Origin: Saccopteryx bilineata
Lineage: Eukaryota > Chordata > Mammalia > Chiroptera > Emballonuridae
Assembly (NCBI RefSeq): GCF_036850765.1
Contig: NC_089493.1
Location: 168,628,140-168,692,139, forward strand
Reading direction: 5' to 3'
Length of the DNA: 64,000 nucleotides
Shown: positions 48,481-61,494 of the stretch, piece by piece
Layout: each line of letters begins with the position of its first letter
How positions within the stretch are numbered: the stretch's first letter is position 1
Translations under genes and position numbers: made by a program
The notes under the pieces: generated by a model
The model's input: only the letters and a program-made list of their open reading frames with translations
Told to the model about the DNA's origin: nothing
Database searches by the model: none

Positions 48481-51079
48481 ACTGTGGGTGGCCCCAAATT
48501 CAAGTTTCCTGCAACTTTCAGTCCCAGAGCCAGGCCTGCTCTTTCAGGTTTTCTGTCTAGCCTTGTCCTGAAATATAAGATAACTTTTCAATATATCCTA
48601 TTATCTTCAACCTGGGAATAAGGTAAAAATTCAAATCATATTTTCCTAACACTCAGGTTCATTTCCTAATTACTTCTTAGACATATTCTGGTGCTTGGGA
48701 GACTTTCTAGGACACCAGATATGGCATGGATTGTTCTGGTTACATCACTGATTGTCTTTGATGACCTGAACCAGGGCAAACCACAGTGACTAGAGAGAGT
48801 CACCTTCCAAAATGCCTCCCTCACTCATAACAGAGACTTGGGAATAAAATCTTCAAGGCATTGCCCCTTAGACAGAATGGGTTAGGGGACTGAGTGTAGT
48901 AGAATCATTCAGCTAAAAATCTGAAATTTACTCTCCACACTGAGTATTCCCTTTTTTGTGTGTCTGAGCTTTGGGGCCCTGTTGCCTGTCTATTATCTCC
49001 ACCCCTCCACTCCCTTCTACCTCCCAGCATGTTTCCAGGGTTTGTTTTTGTTTTCTTTAGCTCCTCCTTTTCTCTCTCAAAATTTTTTGAGATTGGCAGA
49101 GGACAGTGGCAGCAGAATCTGTCTGCCTGCTCTTTGGGGTCATGGTTACTCAGTACTGCCTTCGCTGGGCATTGTTAGGATAGCACCATTTAAAGATGCT
49201 GTTCCACAACCCTTTAGGAAGATGCCATTTTGAAATATGCAAGACTGAGTAGGGCTTACCGTTGGCTGTCACCGAGCTAGATATATTTGCCAAGGTGAGC
49301 ACAGATACGGACAGTACTAGGGAGCTAGCCCATCAGAACTTGCCAAGAAAGAAGGCTAAAATCCCATAACTGCTGTTGCAGTAGACAGCCAAGAGGTGGG
49401 GGCATATACCTAATATTCAAGTCTAGTGGGGCCTTCCCCCAAATCTACTTTCAGAATGTGAACATCAGATTTCCCTTCCTAGGCAGAGCAGCTAAAAATA
49501 AGTACTTCATTACACCTAATGAATGGTCTCATGAACTTCTACCTAATGCCTCCTCTGAAAGTGACTTCTCCCCTCTTCAAAGCCACTTTAGTGCTTGTTA
49601 GTTCAAGCTCAGAAACGAAGATGCCGGTCGCTGCCATCGGAGGAAGGGTGCTGGAGGAACATTCCCCTCACATTTTCCTTTCCTTTCAGGCATCCCTTCA
49701 GGAAAGGTCCCAGCCCCAAACCCACAGCTTGCATTTGACCAGGGGCCCTGGAAATGGTGTCTAAATGATTGAGCCGTTCCAACCTGCCAATCTATCTGGC
49801 CCCATCTCCCTGTCATGCGTACAATGGAGAGCGGGTCATCATTTTGCAAGACTTACAAGGGCATTTGAGGGAAGCTCCTTTGAGTGCTTTCCTGGCCTCA
49901 CGCCATGCTCAGAGGCAAAAATTAAAAATGAACTAGCAAAAGGTTCCAAACTTGTTCATGCCCTTGAAGGCCCAGCTGAGGTCTGAAGGGCACTGTCACA
50001 GGAGCAGCCAAAGGCACCCCGGGCTCTTTGTGTCCAATGCTAGAGGCACTGCGGAGAACAGGGAGCCAAAGAACCAAAGATGCTTGGTGGGGATTTTTTA
50101 TGTTCTTATTCAGTGCCAAAGCCTACAAACACAGCCTCTGTGCCAACGGGAGCTGTTTGGGTAGGAATCCTACCTAAAGCAAACTGCTCAAGGCTTTTGA
50201 GCAGGACCATGGCATGGGATGCTAGACATGTTAGGCTGAGAGACTTTTAAAAAAGATAAGACTCTTCCCTGGACAGAGTTGCCAGATTTAGCAGATAAAA
50301 TAAAAAAACAGAATACCCAGTTATATTTGAATTGTGGATAAACCACAATTTTTTTTTATTATATCTTTTGTAATATTTAGGACATATTTATACTAAAAAG
50401 AATTCCTTATTGATCTGAAATTCAAATTTGACTAGGTACTTTGTATTTTATTTGGCAGCCCTTGTTCTAGGGAACAGAGGTGGTCCCTTTCAAAAGCACC
50501 CCTTCTGTCATCTCTCCCATTTTTGTGCATGGCCTTAAGGGGGGTAGGGGTTGCGAGGAAGAGACCCCTCAGTATCAGTCACCTATTAATATGAGAGAGA
50601 AGCAAGGCCCTTTCCTGACCTTTGTTTTTATTTCTATTGTACTATTTTATTGTCACTTCATTTTTCAATTCCCAAAAGCCTGATATTAGTGGAAAATTAC
50701 TCCTTTTGAATGATAATCTTGGGCACCATTCCCTCTGCTTTCTTCCTGCCAGATATCCCAGTTGATTTCCCTGGCTTGCCCCTGTTTCGTCCCATTCCCT
50801 TTATTTAATGAGGTTAATAAGTAACCGCTATGAAAATCCCGCTGGAGGGGCCTGACCCCAGATGATCTTTCCCTCACCTTTTATTTGCGTGCGCAGTTCC
50901 TTTGCTCTCTCCTTACCTGCTCTGCCCTGCGCTCCCTCAAGGGACAGGGAGCCTGGCGAATGTGGAGGTTCTTCCACCTTCCATGTCAGGGCAGGTCTAC
51001 TTACCTGTCAGTCTGGGGTCTGGGCGGTTTTAGCACTTTTCACAGTTAGGTGACTTCTCCTGTCTGCTCCCCAACCCCT

Positions 51080-51122
51080 CAAAAAAAAGAAGAAAAAAAA
51101 AGAAAGAAAGAAAGAAAGAATA
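51080..51122 (+). repeat. A-rich AAAG microsatellite
   Basis: An A-rich run with AAGA and AAAG units (AAGAAAGAAAGAAAGAAAGA). It lies within the first intron downstream of the linker exon. Confidence 0.9.
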
Positions 51123-52079
51123 GAAAAGGAAGACCCAAATATTATTTTTTCCTCCCTGGAGAGTTGCACATTGGCTATTTGGTCCTTGCTGGTCAATACA
51201 CAGATTTGTTTTGGTTAGATCACAGAAGGCGCCCTGTTCTGAACTTTATTCTGACTTTAATGTTAATTACACAGGAAGAGCAGTTTTCCATTGGAGCTGA
51301 TGGATTCTGACGGCTCGTTTTTCCTTTATTCCCAGAGGACCCACTTCCTCTCCCCCCACCCCCTTGAATTTCTCAGTTTGCTCCCATCTGGCCACCGTCT
51401 CTTGGCCACTAGAAGACCAGAGAGAACATCAATAAAATGAACTCCCCCTCCCCGCAACAAATTTTGGATAATCGTTTACTCTTATCTTCTGCACAGTAGA
51501 CCTTTTTAGCCTTCTTTCCTTCCGTTTTCACAGAGCCCAGACTGCAAGTTCTAGATGCCTGGCCCTAGTATAGGTTTCCATCCATCCAGAACTCCTCTTT
51601 CCCAAAGGGAAGCTGGACTTCGTGACTCCAAGAAATAACCATTTCAGAGTGACCCAAGACGCCCAGCCTCTGGTTATGGATTTACCTGACACCAGTCATC
51701 CCTCAGCTAAATCTCATTTGGCCACTAGAAATCGGTACACCATGGGGGATTAGCACGTCTGCCTCCTTGAGGCTGTGCGTTAATCAAATGAAGATAAAAT
51801 AACAATACATATACCTTGAATAGTGGTCTAACCCAGAGTAACAACTTACTCTTCTGTTATTCTGCCGTGAAGCCCCTACGTATGCTTTCTCAGATGACTT
51901 GGAGAGAGAAAAAAATTGCTTTTATCAAATAAAGAGCCAACCTTTGACTGTGAAATGCAGTTTTTCTTAAGACCCTTGAGAAGTCCATAGATCATTTGGA
52001 ACTAGCTGGATATAAGAGCAAAAATTTATAGAAGGTTATAGGAGTTCCCAGTTTTTACAGTGTACTCTCTGGAACACGG

Positions 52080-52400
52080 TTAGCATTCTGTGGTCCCTGG
52101 GTCAGATCTGGCCCAGCACCTGTTTTTTTGTAGTATAGTTTTGATGGCACACAGCCACACTAATTCATTTACATGTTGTCTGTGGCAGCCTTCATGCTAC
52201 AAGCCAGAGTTGAGTAATTACACCGGAGACCATATGGCTCATAAAGCCTAAAAGATTTACTGTCTGGCCTTTTACAGAAAGAGTTTGCCAACCCCGGCTC
52301 TAGTACAATGGTTCTCAACCCCAAGTTGCACATTGGAGTCACTTGGAGACCTTTTTAAAAATCCTCATGCCCATACTGACATCTGCAAGTGAGGGTAGAA
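52080..52400 (-). repeat. Old mammalian hAT fragment followed by a MER5-like fragment
   Basis: About 52080-52300 contains GACAGCCAC-type phrases (GATGGCACACAGCCACAC) and ends AGAGTTTGCCAACCCCGG, like an ancient hAT of the CAGGGGTCGGCAAACT type. 52305-52400 (AATGGTTCTCAACCCCAAG) resembles MER5. Family names are from memory. Confidence 0.5.
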
Positions 52401-53170
52401 CCCAGACATCTGCCTTTTTTAAAAAAAAGCTTCCTGGGTGATTCTGAGACACAAAGAGAGCAGTTGTCAGAACTCCTTGGACATGAGAGGGAAAAAAATG
52501 CATTATGTTCCCTCTCCCTTCTGCCTCCTTACCTCCCCAGACGTGTTCACACGTGTGCTTATGCACACGCATGGGTAACCGTACACACATGGCTTATGTA
52601 TTCCCTGCCCTGCCATGGTCAGGGAGTTCTGGCTCTGGAATCCTGCCCCTCCGGCCCAGTGAGAAGTAAGTAACATCTGGGAAAGCTGATGTCAGCTGTG
52701 GCCTGGAGCGGAAACCTGGCTTTGCTAGAATTTCTCCTTTTTGACTCTCTGGGCATCGCCAACTTTCTGCAGGCACTGTTGGGAGTGTTCTCCCGTGCAC
52801 CTTGCAGGTTGTCTCCTGCCCCTGCCTCCCTCCTGCCAACGACTCCAGCTCCGAAAACAGGGCTCAGCCTGCCCTCCCCCTGTTCAGCTGGTGTAACTCC
52901 TAGGCCAGGTTTTAACATGACTCACGGTGACCCCACAAGGAGAAGTGCAGTTTCTCAGGGCATTATGGCTTTTCTCTGAATGTTTCTCGTTTTTCTCTGG
53001 TGACCTTTGCAACTTTTCCGCCTCGTGTCCTGCCATCTGGCTGCCCTGTGAGGCTCTGCACACCACAGAGGACTAGGTGGCTTGCAGGGCAGGGGAAGAG
53101 GGAGATGAAATATCGGGAGTTTTCAGGGAGGGTTTTTAAAACTGCTAAATAAATGCCTGTTTTCACACAG

Positions 53171-53262
53171 CACACCCTTCCGAAAGGCAAAAGCCTTGTA
53201 CGCCTGCAAAGCCGAACACGACTCGGAGCTCTCGTTCAACGCAGGGACGATCTTTGATAATG
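53171..53262 (+). CDS. ARHGAP26: ARHGAP26 penultimate exon, N-terminal half of the SH3 domain
   Basis: The acceptor is TTTTCACACAG ending at 53170 and the donor is AATG|GTGAGT at 53263. The exon is 92 bases: one base to finish a Ser codon, 30 codons, and one base of the next Val codon. The peptide includes RKAKALYACKAEHDSELSF and ends GTIFDN. This is the start of a GRAF-type SH3 fold: ALYAC stands in for the usual ALYDY strand, followed by the acidic RT loop and the ELSF core. Compared with the remembered human protein, the substitutions are conservative (T to N and V to I in the last ten residues). The related ARHGAP10 and ARHGAP42 SH3 domains differ more, so ARHGAP26 is the best assignment. 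Confidence 0.95.
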
Positions 53263-54382
53263 GTGAGTTTTCCAAGTTTCCACCTAAGGGAAATCTCTGT
53301 TGAATGAGTAAGGCCGGAAAAGAGTGTGTGTGTTTGTGTATCTTTTCTCAAAATGAGAGAGCAGCAGCGGGTCTTTGGGAGGCGCTATCAAGAGTATCGG
53401 CAGCTGACAGAGGCTGTCTCATCACCATTTGGACATGAAATGTGATTGGGCCAGCGTAGGACGCGGCCCCGCGCCTGGCAGCGGCGTTGAGGGTCAGGCT
53501 GGACAGCAGGAAGGAGACGAAGGAATGGAGAACAGGGCCCTGCACGTGGTCAGAAGCTCCGGTAGCAGTTGAGGCTGCTGGTTCTGTGCCCCTGTCCCCT
53601 CGGGCACAGCGGCATTCACTGTCCGCAGCAGGCGAGGCCAGTTTCCGAGATGGCAGGCATGCTCCGGGCGGTAAGCCTCCCTTGTCCCCGCTCATCCTCC
53701 CCCGGAGCCAAACCTGCAGCTCTGCCAGGCATCCTGCTCAGGTGTCCTGGTGTGAAAATGGATTCCGGACACCTGCCCTGTAGAATTTTGAACCAGTACT
53801 TACTCAATGCATTATTTTCTTTCTTTCGTTTGTTTTTCTCTCTAAAAACATGTGTTTAAGGGAGAATTGATGTCATAATTTACCATGTGCCCGAGATTAA
53901 AATCAGGATTCCGTGATGAAGCCCAGGCTGCTGTTGCAGCTGCGAATGTCTTCCCCCGACGAGGTTCTCCTTCGGGGCTGATCTTTCAGGGTCCCTGGCT
54001 GAAAGGGGCTGTTTTGCTCAAAGGAGGAAGCAAAGGCAGCTGCCTGGTTTCAGGAACTGGACATTTTCCAGGGTTCCTTTCTTCACCTCAGGTGGGTGGG
54101 AGCACAGTTCCTGGGCAGGATGTGTGTTGCCCAAACGCTTCACCATCATGGCCTGGCAGCCCACCCTGGCCTGGACCACACCTCCTACCACCTGCCTGAG
54201 ACCCAGAAATACAGAGCAGCTGAGGCCCCACATCATGCTGGAGGACATGTAACTCTAGATGCAGGCTGCTAAAGCACAAGTCCTGGCTTGATCACTTGCT
54301 CCTTTGTGACCTCAAGCAGATAACAGAAGGTTGTGAGAGAAAACTGCGATAGTGCACATCATGGGTTTAAAACATTCACTGG

Positions 54383-54752
54383 GGCCCTGGCTGGTTGGCT
54401 CAGGGTAGAGCATCAGCCTGGCATGTGGAAGTCCCGGGTTCTATTTCCGGCCAGGGCACACAGGAGAGCCGCCTATCTACTTCTCCACCCCTCCCCCTCT
54501 CCTTCCTCTCTGTCTCTCTCTTCCCCTCCGGCAGCCAAGGCTCCATTGGAGCAAAGTTGCCCCGGGTGCTGAGGATAGCTCCATGGCCTCTGCCTCAGGC
54601 GCTAGAGTGGCTCTGGTTGCAATGGAGCAACACCCCCAGATGGGCAGAGCATCACCCCCTAGTGGGTATGCCGGGTGTATCCCGGTCGGTGCATGTGGGA
54701 GTCTGTCTGTCTGCCTCCCTGCTTCTTGCTTCAGAAAAAAATACAAAAAACA
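54383..54752 (+). mobile_element. G+C-rich tRNA-derived bat SINE
   Basis: It begins GGGCCCTGGCTGGTTGGCTC, has B-box-like GGGTTCTATTTCCGGCC, a CT-rich middle, CTCCATTGGAGCAAAG and an AAAACAAAACAAAAC tail. No clean target duplication was seen. Confidence 0.88.
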
Positions 54753-56839
54753 AAACAAAACAAACATGCATTGAGCATTCAATATGTTATTGTGATTATC
54801 ATCTTTGTTAATTACATCCATCTTAGACAAAGACCCTGACGCTATCATAGTTCATAGTGACAGTCTTTCCTTTTCAGCTAATAGGACCCAAGCCTGTCTC
54901 TTAACTGGGCAGTAGGTGATGCACCTTGACTCTCCGGGCCCTGGCTATGTGTAAGGGCCTCGAGGTCCAGGCCAGATCCGAGTTGGACTCCTGGGGACCA
55001 CACGCCAAGGGGCCGCCTTGGTACGTGCAGCCCCTGCATTTGTTGATTTGTTGTGGCAGAAATGCTGGTCATGCATCTATAGAAAGAACGGGAAACTGGT
55101 TACAGAGCATCGGGGCCAGGCATGGGGCTGCCCAGGTCACACTCAGTGGACCCTAAGCCAGCAGGGCTGGGTGTGAGCTTCTAACTGCCTGTGGCCTGCT
55201 GCGCCTGTGTCCTCTGTGATGGTTCTCAGAGCCCCAAAAGCACTGTCCTTAAATGTTTGCTCCATTTTCATTTGGGCCCTTTACAAGTCAAAGCACACAG
55301 CCAGCCAGTCCAGCCACTTCTCCTGTGAGCAGCTGGAGCTTTTGGGCCCCACAGATCTGCAGATAAAATGGTCCCCCAGAGGCAGTCCAAGCCATGACAT
55401 TGGCGAGTGTCCCTCGAATTGGCCCATGTGAGGGAGTCACAGCCCAGCCATACCATGACATGGTTTCCACAGCAGACAGCCCAGAGTGGGCTGCATACAG
55501 GATTCTGTTTAAAGGGGTTGCATCATTTTATATAACCACCTTTTGTTTTTGAGTCTCCTTTTTGAAGTAATTTAAGTAACTAACTACAAAAAGGAACAAA
55601 AAAGTATCTAGGTATTTTTAACTGCCCAGCCCTTTCCTTCCCAGCAGGGTGCTCTGCCTTGCAGGTTCTATGACTCCTCCCACCCCACAGCACGGTGATC
55701 AGCATGAGTCCTGTGCTGACGAATGAGAGCCAGAGAGGGGTTTGGCTTAACGAGTCGAGTCGGGGGCATTACCCATGCCTTCCTGTGGTCTCTGGGAGTC
55801 ATGGCAGAGTTCATTAACACTGGCTTGTTTTTAATCGTCAACGCCAGTGACCTTTCAAATTCCCTGAAGAGCAAAAGGACAAATTAAACCCAGAAGAACA
55901 CACCTTTCAGTGCTGATTGAGCTACAGTCGAAGAAGGATCTGAAAAAACACGAATCCACCATAAAGACTGGTTTAGTGGATAACAATTTTGTCCGATTTC
56001 TAGAAAATGCTACATATCCTCTTTTCCTCTTCCCTTCACCTCTATTGGGGAGGTCAGGTATTAGAGAAGGAAAAAGCTATTTACAGTTAGATTGGGAGAG
56101 CTCTTTCTTTGTTCTGTCCCTTGTTGGTATATTGCTGGAGACATTAGGTAGGGGCTGTGTAAGTTGAATGCTCTGTGTCTGTCAGATGAAATCTTCAGAC
56201 CAATTTGAAGAAAGTTTCCTAATGACAGGGTTAGAGTGTGTGTGTTTTCAGGCTCAAGAATTATAAATAAGGAGGAGGAAGAGGGGAAAGTCTGGTGTTT
56301 CGTAACAATTAACCTCCTGGCCTGTGGATTGCCGGGGCCCATGCTGCACATCTGGAGTGGCTGCTCAGTCAGCGTTTGGACTTTGTGCAGTAGGGAGTGG
56401 ATGTGAAATACTCAGAAATAACTCCAGTGTCGGCTCTTGCCAATCTACTAGGAAACTGTCCACTTCACCAAGAGCAGGCCTCTCAGACAGTAACTGGAAA
56501 GAGAAATAACTCGTGTTCTCAGGAACTTAGTCATCTAAGCTATGTGATTAGCACTACCTGGAAAATTCACATGGCGTTCACTAACATTGAGTTCTTGGGA
56601 TACCTTTATCAAGATGTGAGATGGACTGGGGCCGTTCATTCCCAGAGTGCAACGTGAGTACAAGGCAGGGTTGTCTCAGGTCTCCTTCACTGCTAGAGAA
56701 TGTCCCCACCAGGGGCCGTGAGCTGCCCAGGCAGTGGAGTGACAGAGGGTTCATCTGTGGGGTCTTTGGCCTCCCCAGCCCTCTCTGCTGCCAAACCCAA
56801 ACCCAAGCTCAGGCCACCTCCATATCTCACCAGGTTTTT

Positions 56840-57560
56840 CCGCCAGCTGCCTAACTGGCCTTGTCACATTCACTCTTGCCCTCTCTACACATTAGAGATA
56901 ACCATTCTCTACATAGCAGCCAGAGTGACCTTTGAAAAATGGAAATCACATCATGTTATTCTCCTGCTTAAAATACTCCAGTGGCTCCCATTGCTCTTGG
57001 AATTATTGACGAGGACCTTCAAGTCTAGCTCCTGCCTGTCTGGCCACCTGTTACACCCCCTCCGTATGCTGCACCCTCATAGGCCTTCTTCATGTCCTCA
57101 AGTAGGGTCAGCAGACCGTGACCTGCCCATCAAACCCAGCCCACCGCTGGTTTTTGTAAATAAAGCCTTGCTGGGACACAGCCACCCACGCCTCCTTGTT
57201 TACATATTATCTTTCGGCATCTGGCACAGCAGTGGCAGGGTTGAGTTGAGACTCACATTTACTCTCTGACACCTTAAGAAAAATTGCAGACAACTGTTCT
57301 TAAATCACACAAAGTTTCCTCCCATCATCAGGCCTTTGCACTTGTATCCTTTAGGTTTCAGCTTGTTGAGCTCCTCCCTACCCACCTACCCACATCCTTA
57401 TCCCAGTCTCTGTCTCTCCCCTCATCTCTACCCAAAAGTATGTGCTTGTTTATTATAACTCGTCCCTCCCTGAGAGCGGCGTTTTGTCTGCCTGCTCTGT
57501 ACTATGTACAAGGACTTAACACACTGTCTGGCACATGGTAGGTGCTTATTGACCGCTTGT
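56840..57560 (+). repeat. L2 LINE fragment with an inserted old hAT piece
   Basis: L2-like phrases: AGCAGCCAGAGTGACCTTTG, AAAATACTCCAGTGGCTCCC and the 3' end CTGGCACATGGTAGGTGC. The middle, about 57100-57290 (GGTCAGCAGACCGTGACC, GTAAATAAAGCCTTGCTGGG), resembles the same ancient hAT family as at 52080. The 189-codon frame over this area is a repeat shadow. Confidence 0.6.
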
Positions 57561-57959
57561 GAAACGAGTCAGTGCATGCAGACTGCACGGGGGTCTGTGC
57601 CTCCACCAGCCAGTGCGTCTTCCCCCTTGGGGCAGCCGGCCACGAGAGATCTTAGCCGCATGCTTGCTCCTTGTCCACAGTGAGCGGAGGGAGAGAGCAT
57701 GAGTTGTGTATACAGGGGCGTGTGCTGTGCATATGGACAGAGCGGAGAGAAAGTGGTTGGCAGGAAGCACGCCTGTGTCAGCAGCAGCTTATATTTATTA
57801 TATGCTGGCTGGGTTGGAGAGCTGCCCGGGCCTCTCTCTACAGTATCTTGTGTGTTTATATAGCACTTTGGACACGGGTGCAATTCAGAAGGTTGGACGT
57901 TGGCGCAGTTCAGCCCAACAAGTACTTAGGAGCATCTTTGAGGTCCAAACCATTGGGCT

Positions 57960-58400
57960 AGGTGAAAGTGGTCACGGTGAAGACCGCAGATTCTGGCATC
58001 AGATGTCCTGGGTTTGGATCCACCTCCGTCTTCTACCAGCTGTGTAATTTTGGGCAAGAGGCTTAACCTCTCTGAGCCTCAGTTTCTCATCAGTAAAATG
58101 AGGATTATAACAGAACCAACTCTATAGTCATTCTGAAAATGAAAGTAGGTGATGCAGCCCAAGCTCTTAGCAAAAGGCCCTCCAATGAGTGTGTGTTCAA
58201 TTGTTTCTTCTCCTCAAAGGATCTCACCCTGTGGCTGAACAGAGGTTTAGTATAATGTAGCAGGAAAGGGCTAGCGCTCTGGAGTCAAACATGCTGGGTT
58301 CAAATTGTGGTTCTACCACTGTGACCCTGCACAAATGAATATACCTCTCTGAACCTTAATTTTCTTATCTGTTAAGTAAAGATATTAATAGTATAAGCTA
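57960..58400 (+). repeat. Two MIR SINE copies in tandem order
   Basis: 57965-58200 (TGTCCTGGGTTTGGATCC, TTGGGCAAGAGGCTTAACCT, GCCTCAGTTTCTCATCAG) and 58260-58400 (CTCTGGAGTCAAACATGC, GGTTCAAATTGTGGTTC) are both sense MIRs. The first is the clearest in the window. Confidence 0.75.
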
Positions 58401-58869
58401 GGATCTCTAGCATCAAATGAGTCTATATGTATCTAAAGCTGTGAGCCCATGACTGTTTCCCAGGTGTTACACCATTTCTAGGTGTTAGCTTCTGTTATTT
58501 TCATTCACCAAAGGGGAAGAATGAAGGATGTCAAGTGATAGAATACTAGTTGGGAAAGCAAAGCTTAACACAGTTGAGCAGCATTAATGGGATGTGTGAA
58601 TAACATGTGGCATGTGCTCTGAGCATTCCAGGAGCCTGAGAAAGGAGGGAGCAGATAGGCCGGACTCCACGACCACATTTATGGAGGAGGTGGGGCTTCA
58701 AGTAAGCCTTGAAGTATGAGGCAAAGAAACAAAGGAAAAAGAACAGAAAGCTGGGGGTGGGGCAGGGATCTGGTGCTGCCTCTCTCCTTTCTCAGTTAAT
58801 GAGATCCTGCATTTCAGTTCTTATCTCCACCCTTGTTACAGAGGCATTTTGGCACAGAAAACATAACCC

Positions 58870-59040
58870 TTAACTTTCTGGGAATGAGTTAAAATGTAGA
58901 TCCCTTGGCCCCACTCCTTGCCCTTCTGCTTGAACTGATATGCCACAGGGCCTAGGAATCTGCAGTTTAATAAGCATCCGGGTAAGTGCCATGCCTTAGT
59001 AGCCTGACTCCAGTGAGTCAGCAATCTAACTTAAAGGCTA
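58870..59040 (-). repeat. MER5-like hAT fragment
   Basis: GGCCCCACTCCTTGCCC and AGGAATCTGCAGTTTAATAA resemble MER5 interior sequence. No intact ends are seen. Confidence 0.45.
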
Positions 59041-59607
59041 TATTGTCCCCTGTAGCACCCTGGACACATCTTGTTTTCTAATTAGGGGGACCTCTTTTGT
59101 CACCTCTGATCCTTCCCTTACTCTGCAAATTCCATGTCTAATATTTGCAGATGTTACCACCTCAACACCTGAGCTGTGTTTGAACAGCTGGCCAGAAAGG
59201 GGACATGTCTGAAAGACACGGACTCAGTGCATCCAGGGGAGTGACAGCTCAGCTAGGAGCTGTGCTGCAAAGTGGGAGGGGTCTCTTCCTGGCTTTTATT
59301 TTGTTTGATTGGTTGGTTATTCTTTCCAGGTCTTTTATTTTGGGGATTGTGTTTGATTTGTTTGTTTTTGGTTCTAAGCATTTGATGTTTCCCAAAGCTC
59401 AGATGGGTGTTGATACCATGTGAGGACCCCGGTTTCACCAGGAGAGATTCTTGCTGACCTGTCCACGTGACTGGTCAAATGACACAGGGCCCCCTCCTGG
59501 CTAACCTGTACTGACCATTTACTGTGTCCTGACTGTTGGCTGCTTTCTCCATGGTGGCTCACAAGAACCCACTGAGAGTGAGAGAGTTTTATCACCACCA
59601 CTTAATA

Positions 59608-59938
59608 CAGGGGTCCCCAAACTTTTTACACAGGGGGCCAGTTCACTGTCCCTCAGACCGTTGGAGGGCCGGACTATAACAAAAACTATGAACAAATCCC
59701 TATGCACACTGCACATATCTTATTTTAAAGTAAAAAAACAAAACGGGAACAAATACAGTATTTAAAATAAAGAACAAGTAAATTTAAATCAACAAACTGA
59801 CCAGTGTTTCAATGGGAACTATGCTCCTCTCACTGACCACCAATGAAAGAGGTGCCCCTTCTGGAAGTGTGGCAGGGGCTGGGTAAATGGCCTCAGGGGG
59901 CCCCATGCGGTCCGCAAGCCATAGTTTGGGGACCCCTG
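59608..59938 (+). mobile_element. Non-autonomous hAT DNA transposon, family 1
   Basis: The inverted repeats are CAGGGGTCCCCAAACT and AGTTTGGGGACCCCTG. The 8-bp flanks ACTTAATA (59600-59607) and GCTTAATA (59939-59946) match in 7 of 8 positions. It lies in the last ARHGAP26 intron. Confidence 0.95.
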
Positions 59939-61074
59939 GCTTAATAGATGCAGAAACTGAAATGGTCTTGGCAGTGTCCGCTGGATGGATGGGACAGAGG
60001 CAGGGATATCAGGGTGCAGGTATTTTAGGGGCAGGATTGGAGAGCGTGGTCATGGGAGATGCCAGGTTTCTTTTCAGTTGAATTGTGTTCTTCCAAGGCA
60101 CTTCTTTCTCAGCCCCTCCTGTGTGGGCGTCGTGGATCCACAAAGCACCCTTGCTACTTTTGGTTCATTCCTGAAGCTTAGTGATGTGAAATTATGTACA
60201 TATTGTGAAGGCCACCTAGCAGATGTTTGACCTTGTCTTTTCCTGCAGAAACATTCACGATGTAGACAAGGTTGGCCGTGATCTTCTGTAAGCCTCAGTG
60301 TGCGTCCTTCTGCTTCCCATGTGCTTCCGTTCTTGCCTCTTTCCCTACAGACTGAAACTAGATTTATATGGTAGCGTTGGGGCAGAAATGCTTTTCTAAA
60401 ACAAGCGCAGGAAGTCACTTAATTAGCTTAGGAAGGGAATAGGGAAAAATTCATTCTCTCCAAACAATTTCAGAAAATTGGAGTTTTCCCAACCTATTAA
60501 TAGCAAATGCCCTGCCTCGCCCACGAGTGATTTGTATATTCCCAGTTCGCAGCATGAACAGCCCCCATCTCCAAATCCCACGATTCCTTTTTTTTCTTCC
60601 TTCCTTTTTTGATGACTTTGCAGACTCAGCCAGATTTTATATAATCTTTGCAATCCCACAGTAGTTTCCATCGAGATGGATTGTGTTGCAACAGAAATGG
60701 GTATATATTCTTTGGATATTGAAAAACCAACAGGGCAGAAAATTTTGAAAGTTGTCATAGAGGAAGAGGACAGTTTTTCAGACTTGCACACAGGAGGGAC
60801 AAAAATTCTAGGTAACAGGAAAGAAAGCTAAGAAATGGTATGGGTAGGACAGAGAGAGGGGGCTTTTCAAAGCCTATAAAATGCAAAAAACAAAAACAAA
60901 ACCAGACAAAAAAATCCACAGAGGGAATTCACAAGGAAATTAGAAGCAGAAGGTAAGGATTAGAAGACAAATAAAATACATGATTAGGAGCTAGTTGTCT
61001 TTAAAGGTTAGTTCTTAGCACTCTTCCCGTGGGCACTCCGTTTGGGTCATAGTAAAAATTGGTCAGGTAGATGG

Positions 61075-61135
61075 GCACGTGGGTGGGTGGAATGATGGAT
61101 GGGTGGATGGATGAACAGATGGATACATAGATAAA
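61075..61135 (+). repeat. GGAT-rich imperfect tetranucleotide repeat
   Basis: GGTGGAATGATGGATGGGTG, GATGGATGAACAGATGGATA and related units form a short impure (GGAT)n tract about 360 bases before the last coding exon. Confidence 0.8.
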
Positions 61136-61494
61136 CATCCAGATGGAGCACCATAATTATGACCTCTAACCTAAAATCTGTCTCTTCTTTATAGTTTAAA
61201 CCAGGACCTTCAGAAAGTCTGTGAAACCCAAAAAATCATATGCAGAATTTTTAATGTCTGTGTCTGTTTTCTGTGAAGAAAGTTCAGAATAGCCTTTATC
61301 AGAAGGCTTATATTCCACAAAAGGTTCAGAAGCTCTGGTTAAAACAAATCCTAGCATTATGTAACTTACTGAGCAATTGCACTCGTTCTCCAAACTTCCT
61401 CCACACGTACACATGTGCGTGCGCAGCACACATCCACCTCCTGCCTGATCTGTAACGTCATCTCTTCTCACTCTCTCCCCCCTTCCTGTTGCAG

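Larger units (their letters stand above)
47280..53170 (+). other. ARHGAP26: ARHGAP26 intron between linker exon and first SH3 exon
   Basis: This intron runs from the proximal donor (47114) or the distal donor (47280) to the acceptor at 53170. It holds a probable MIR (48300-48480), a purine-rich AAAG microsatellite (51080-51120), an eroded hAT copy (about 52080-52300) and a MER5-like fragment just after it. The rest, about 48500-51070 and 51130-52070, shows no feature I recognise. Confidence 0.85.
53263..61494 (+). other. ARHGAP26: ARHGAP26 last intron
   Basis: The intron starts with GTGAGT and ends with a strong pyrimidine tract and TTGCAG. It contains one G+C-rich bat SINE (about 54383-54752), an L2 tract (about 56840-57560) with an older hAT fragment inside it, two MIRs (about 57960-58400), a MER5-like fragment (about 58870-59040), one hAT copy with target duplication (59608-59938) and a GGAT-rich short repeat (about 61075-61130). 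Other stretches, for example 54760-56830 and 59950-61070, show nothing recognisable. Confidence 0.85.

Noticed and set aside
56700..57269. 189-codon plus-strand frame
   Set aside because: It runs through an L2 fragment and an inserted old hAT piece, so it is a repeat shadow.
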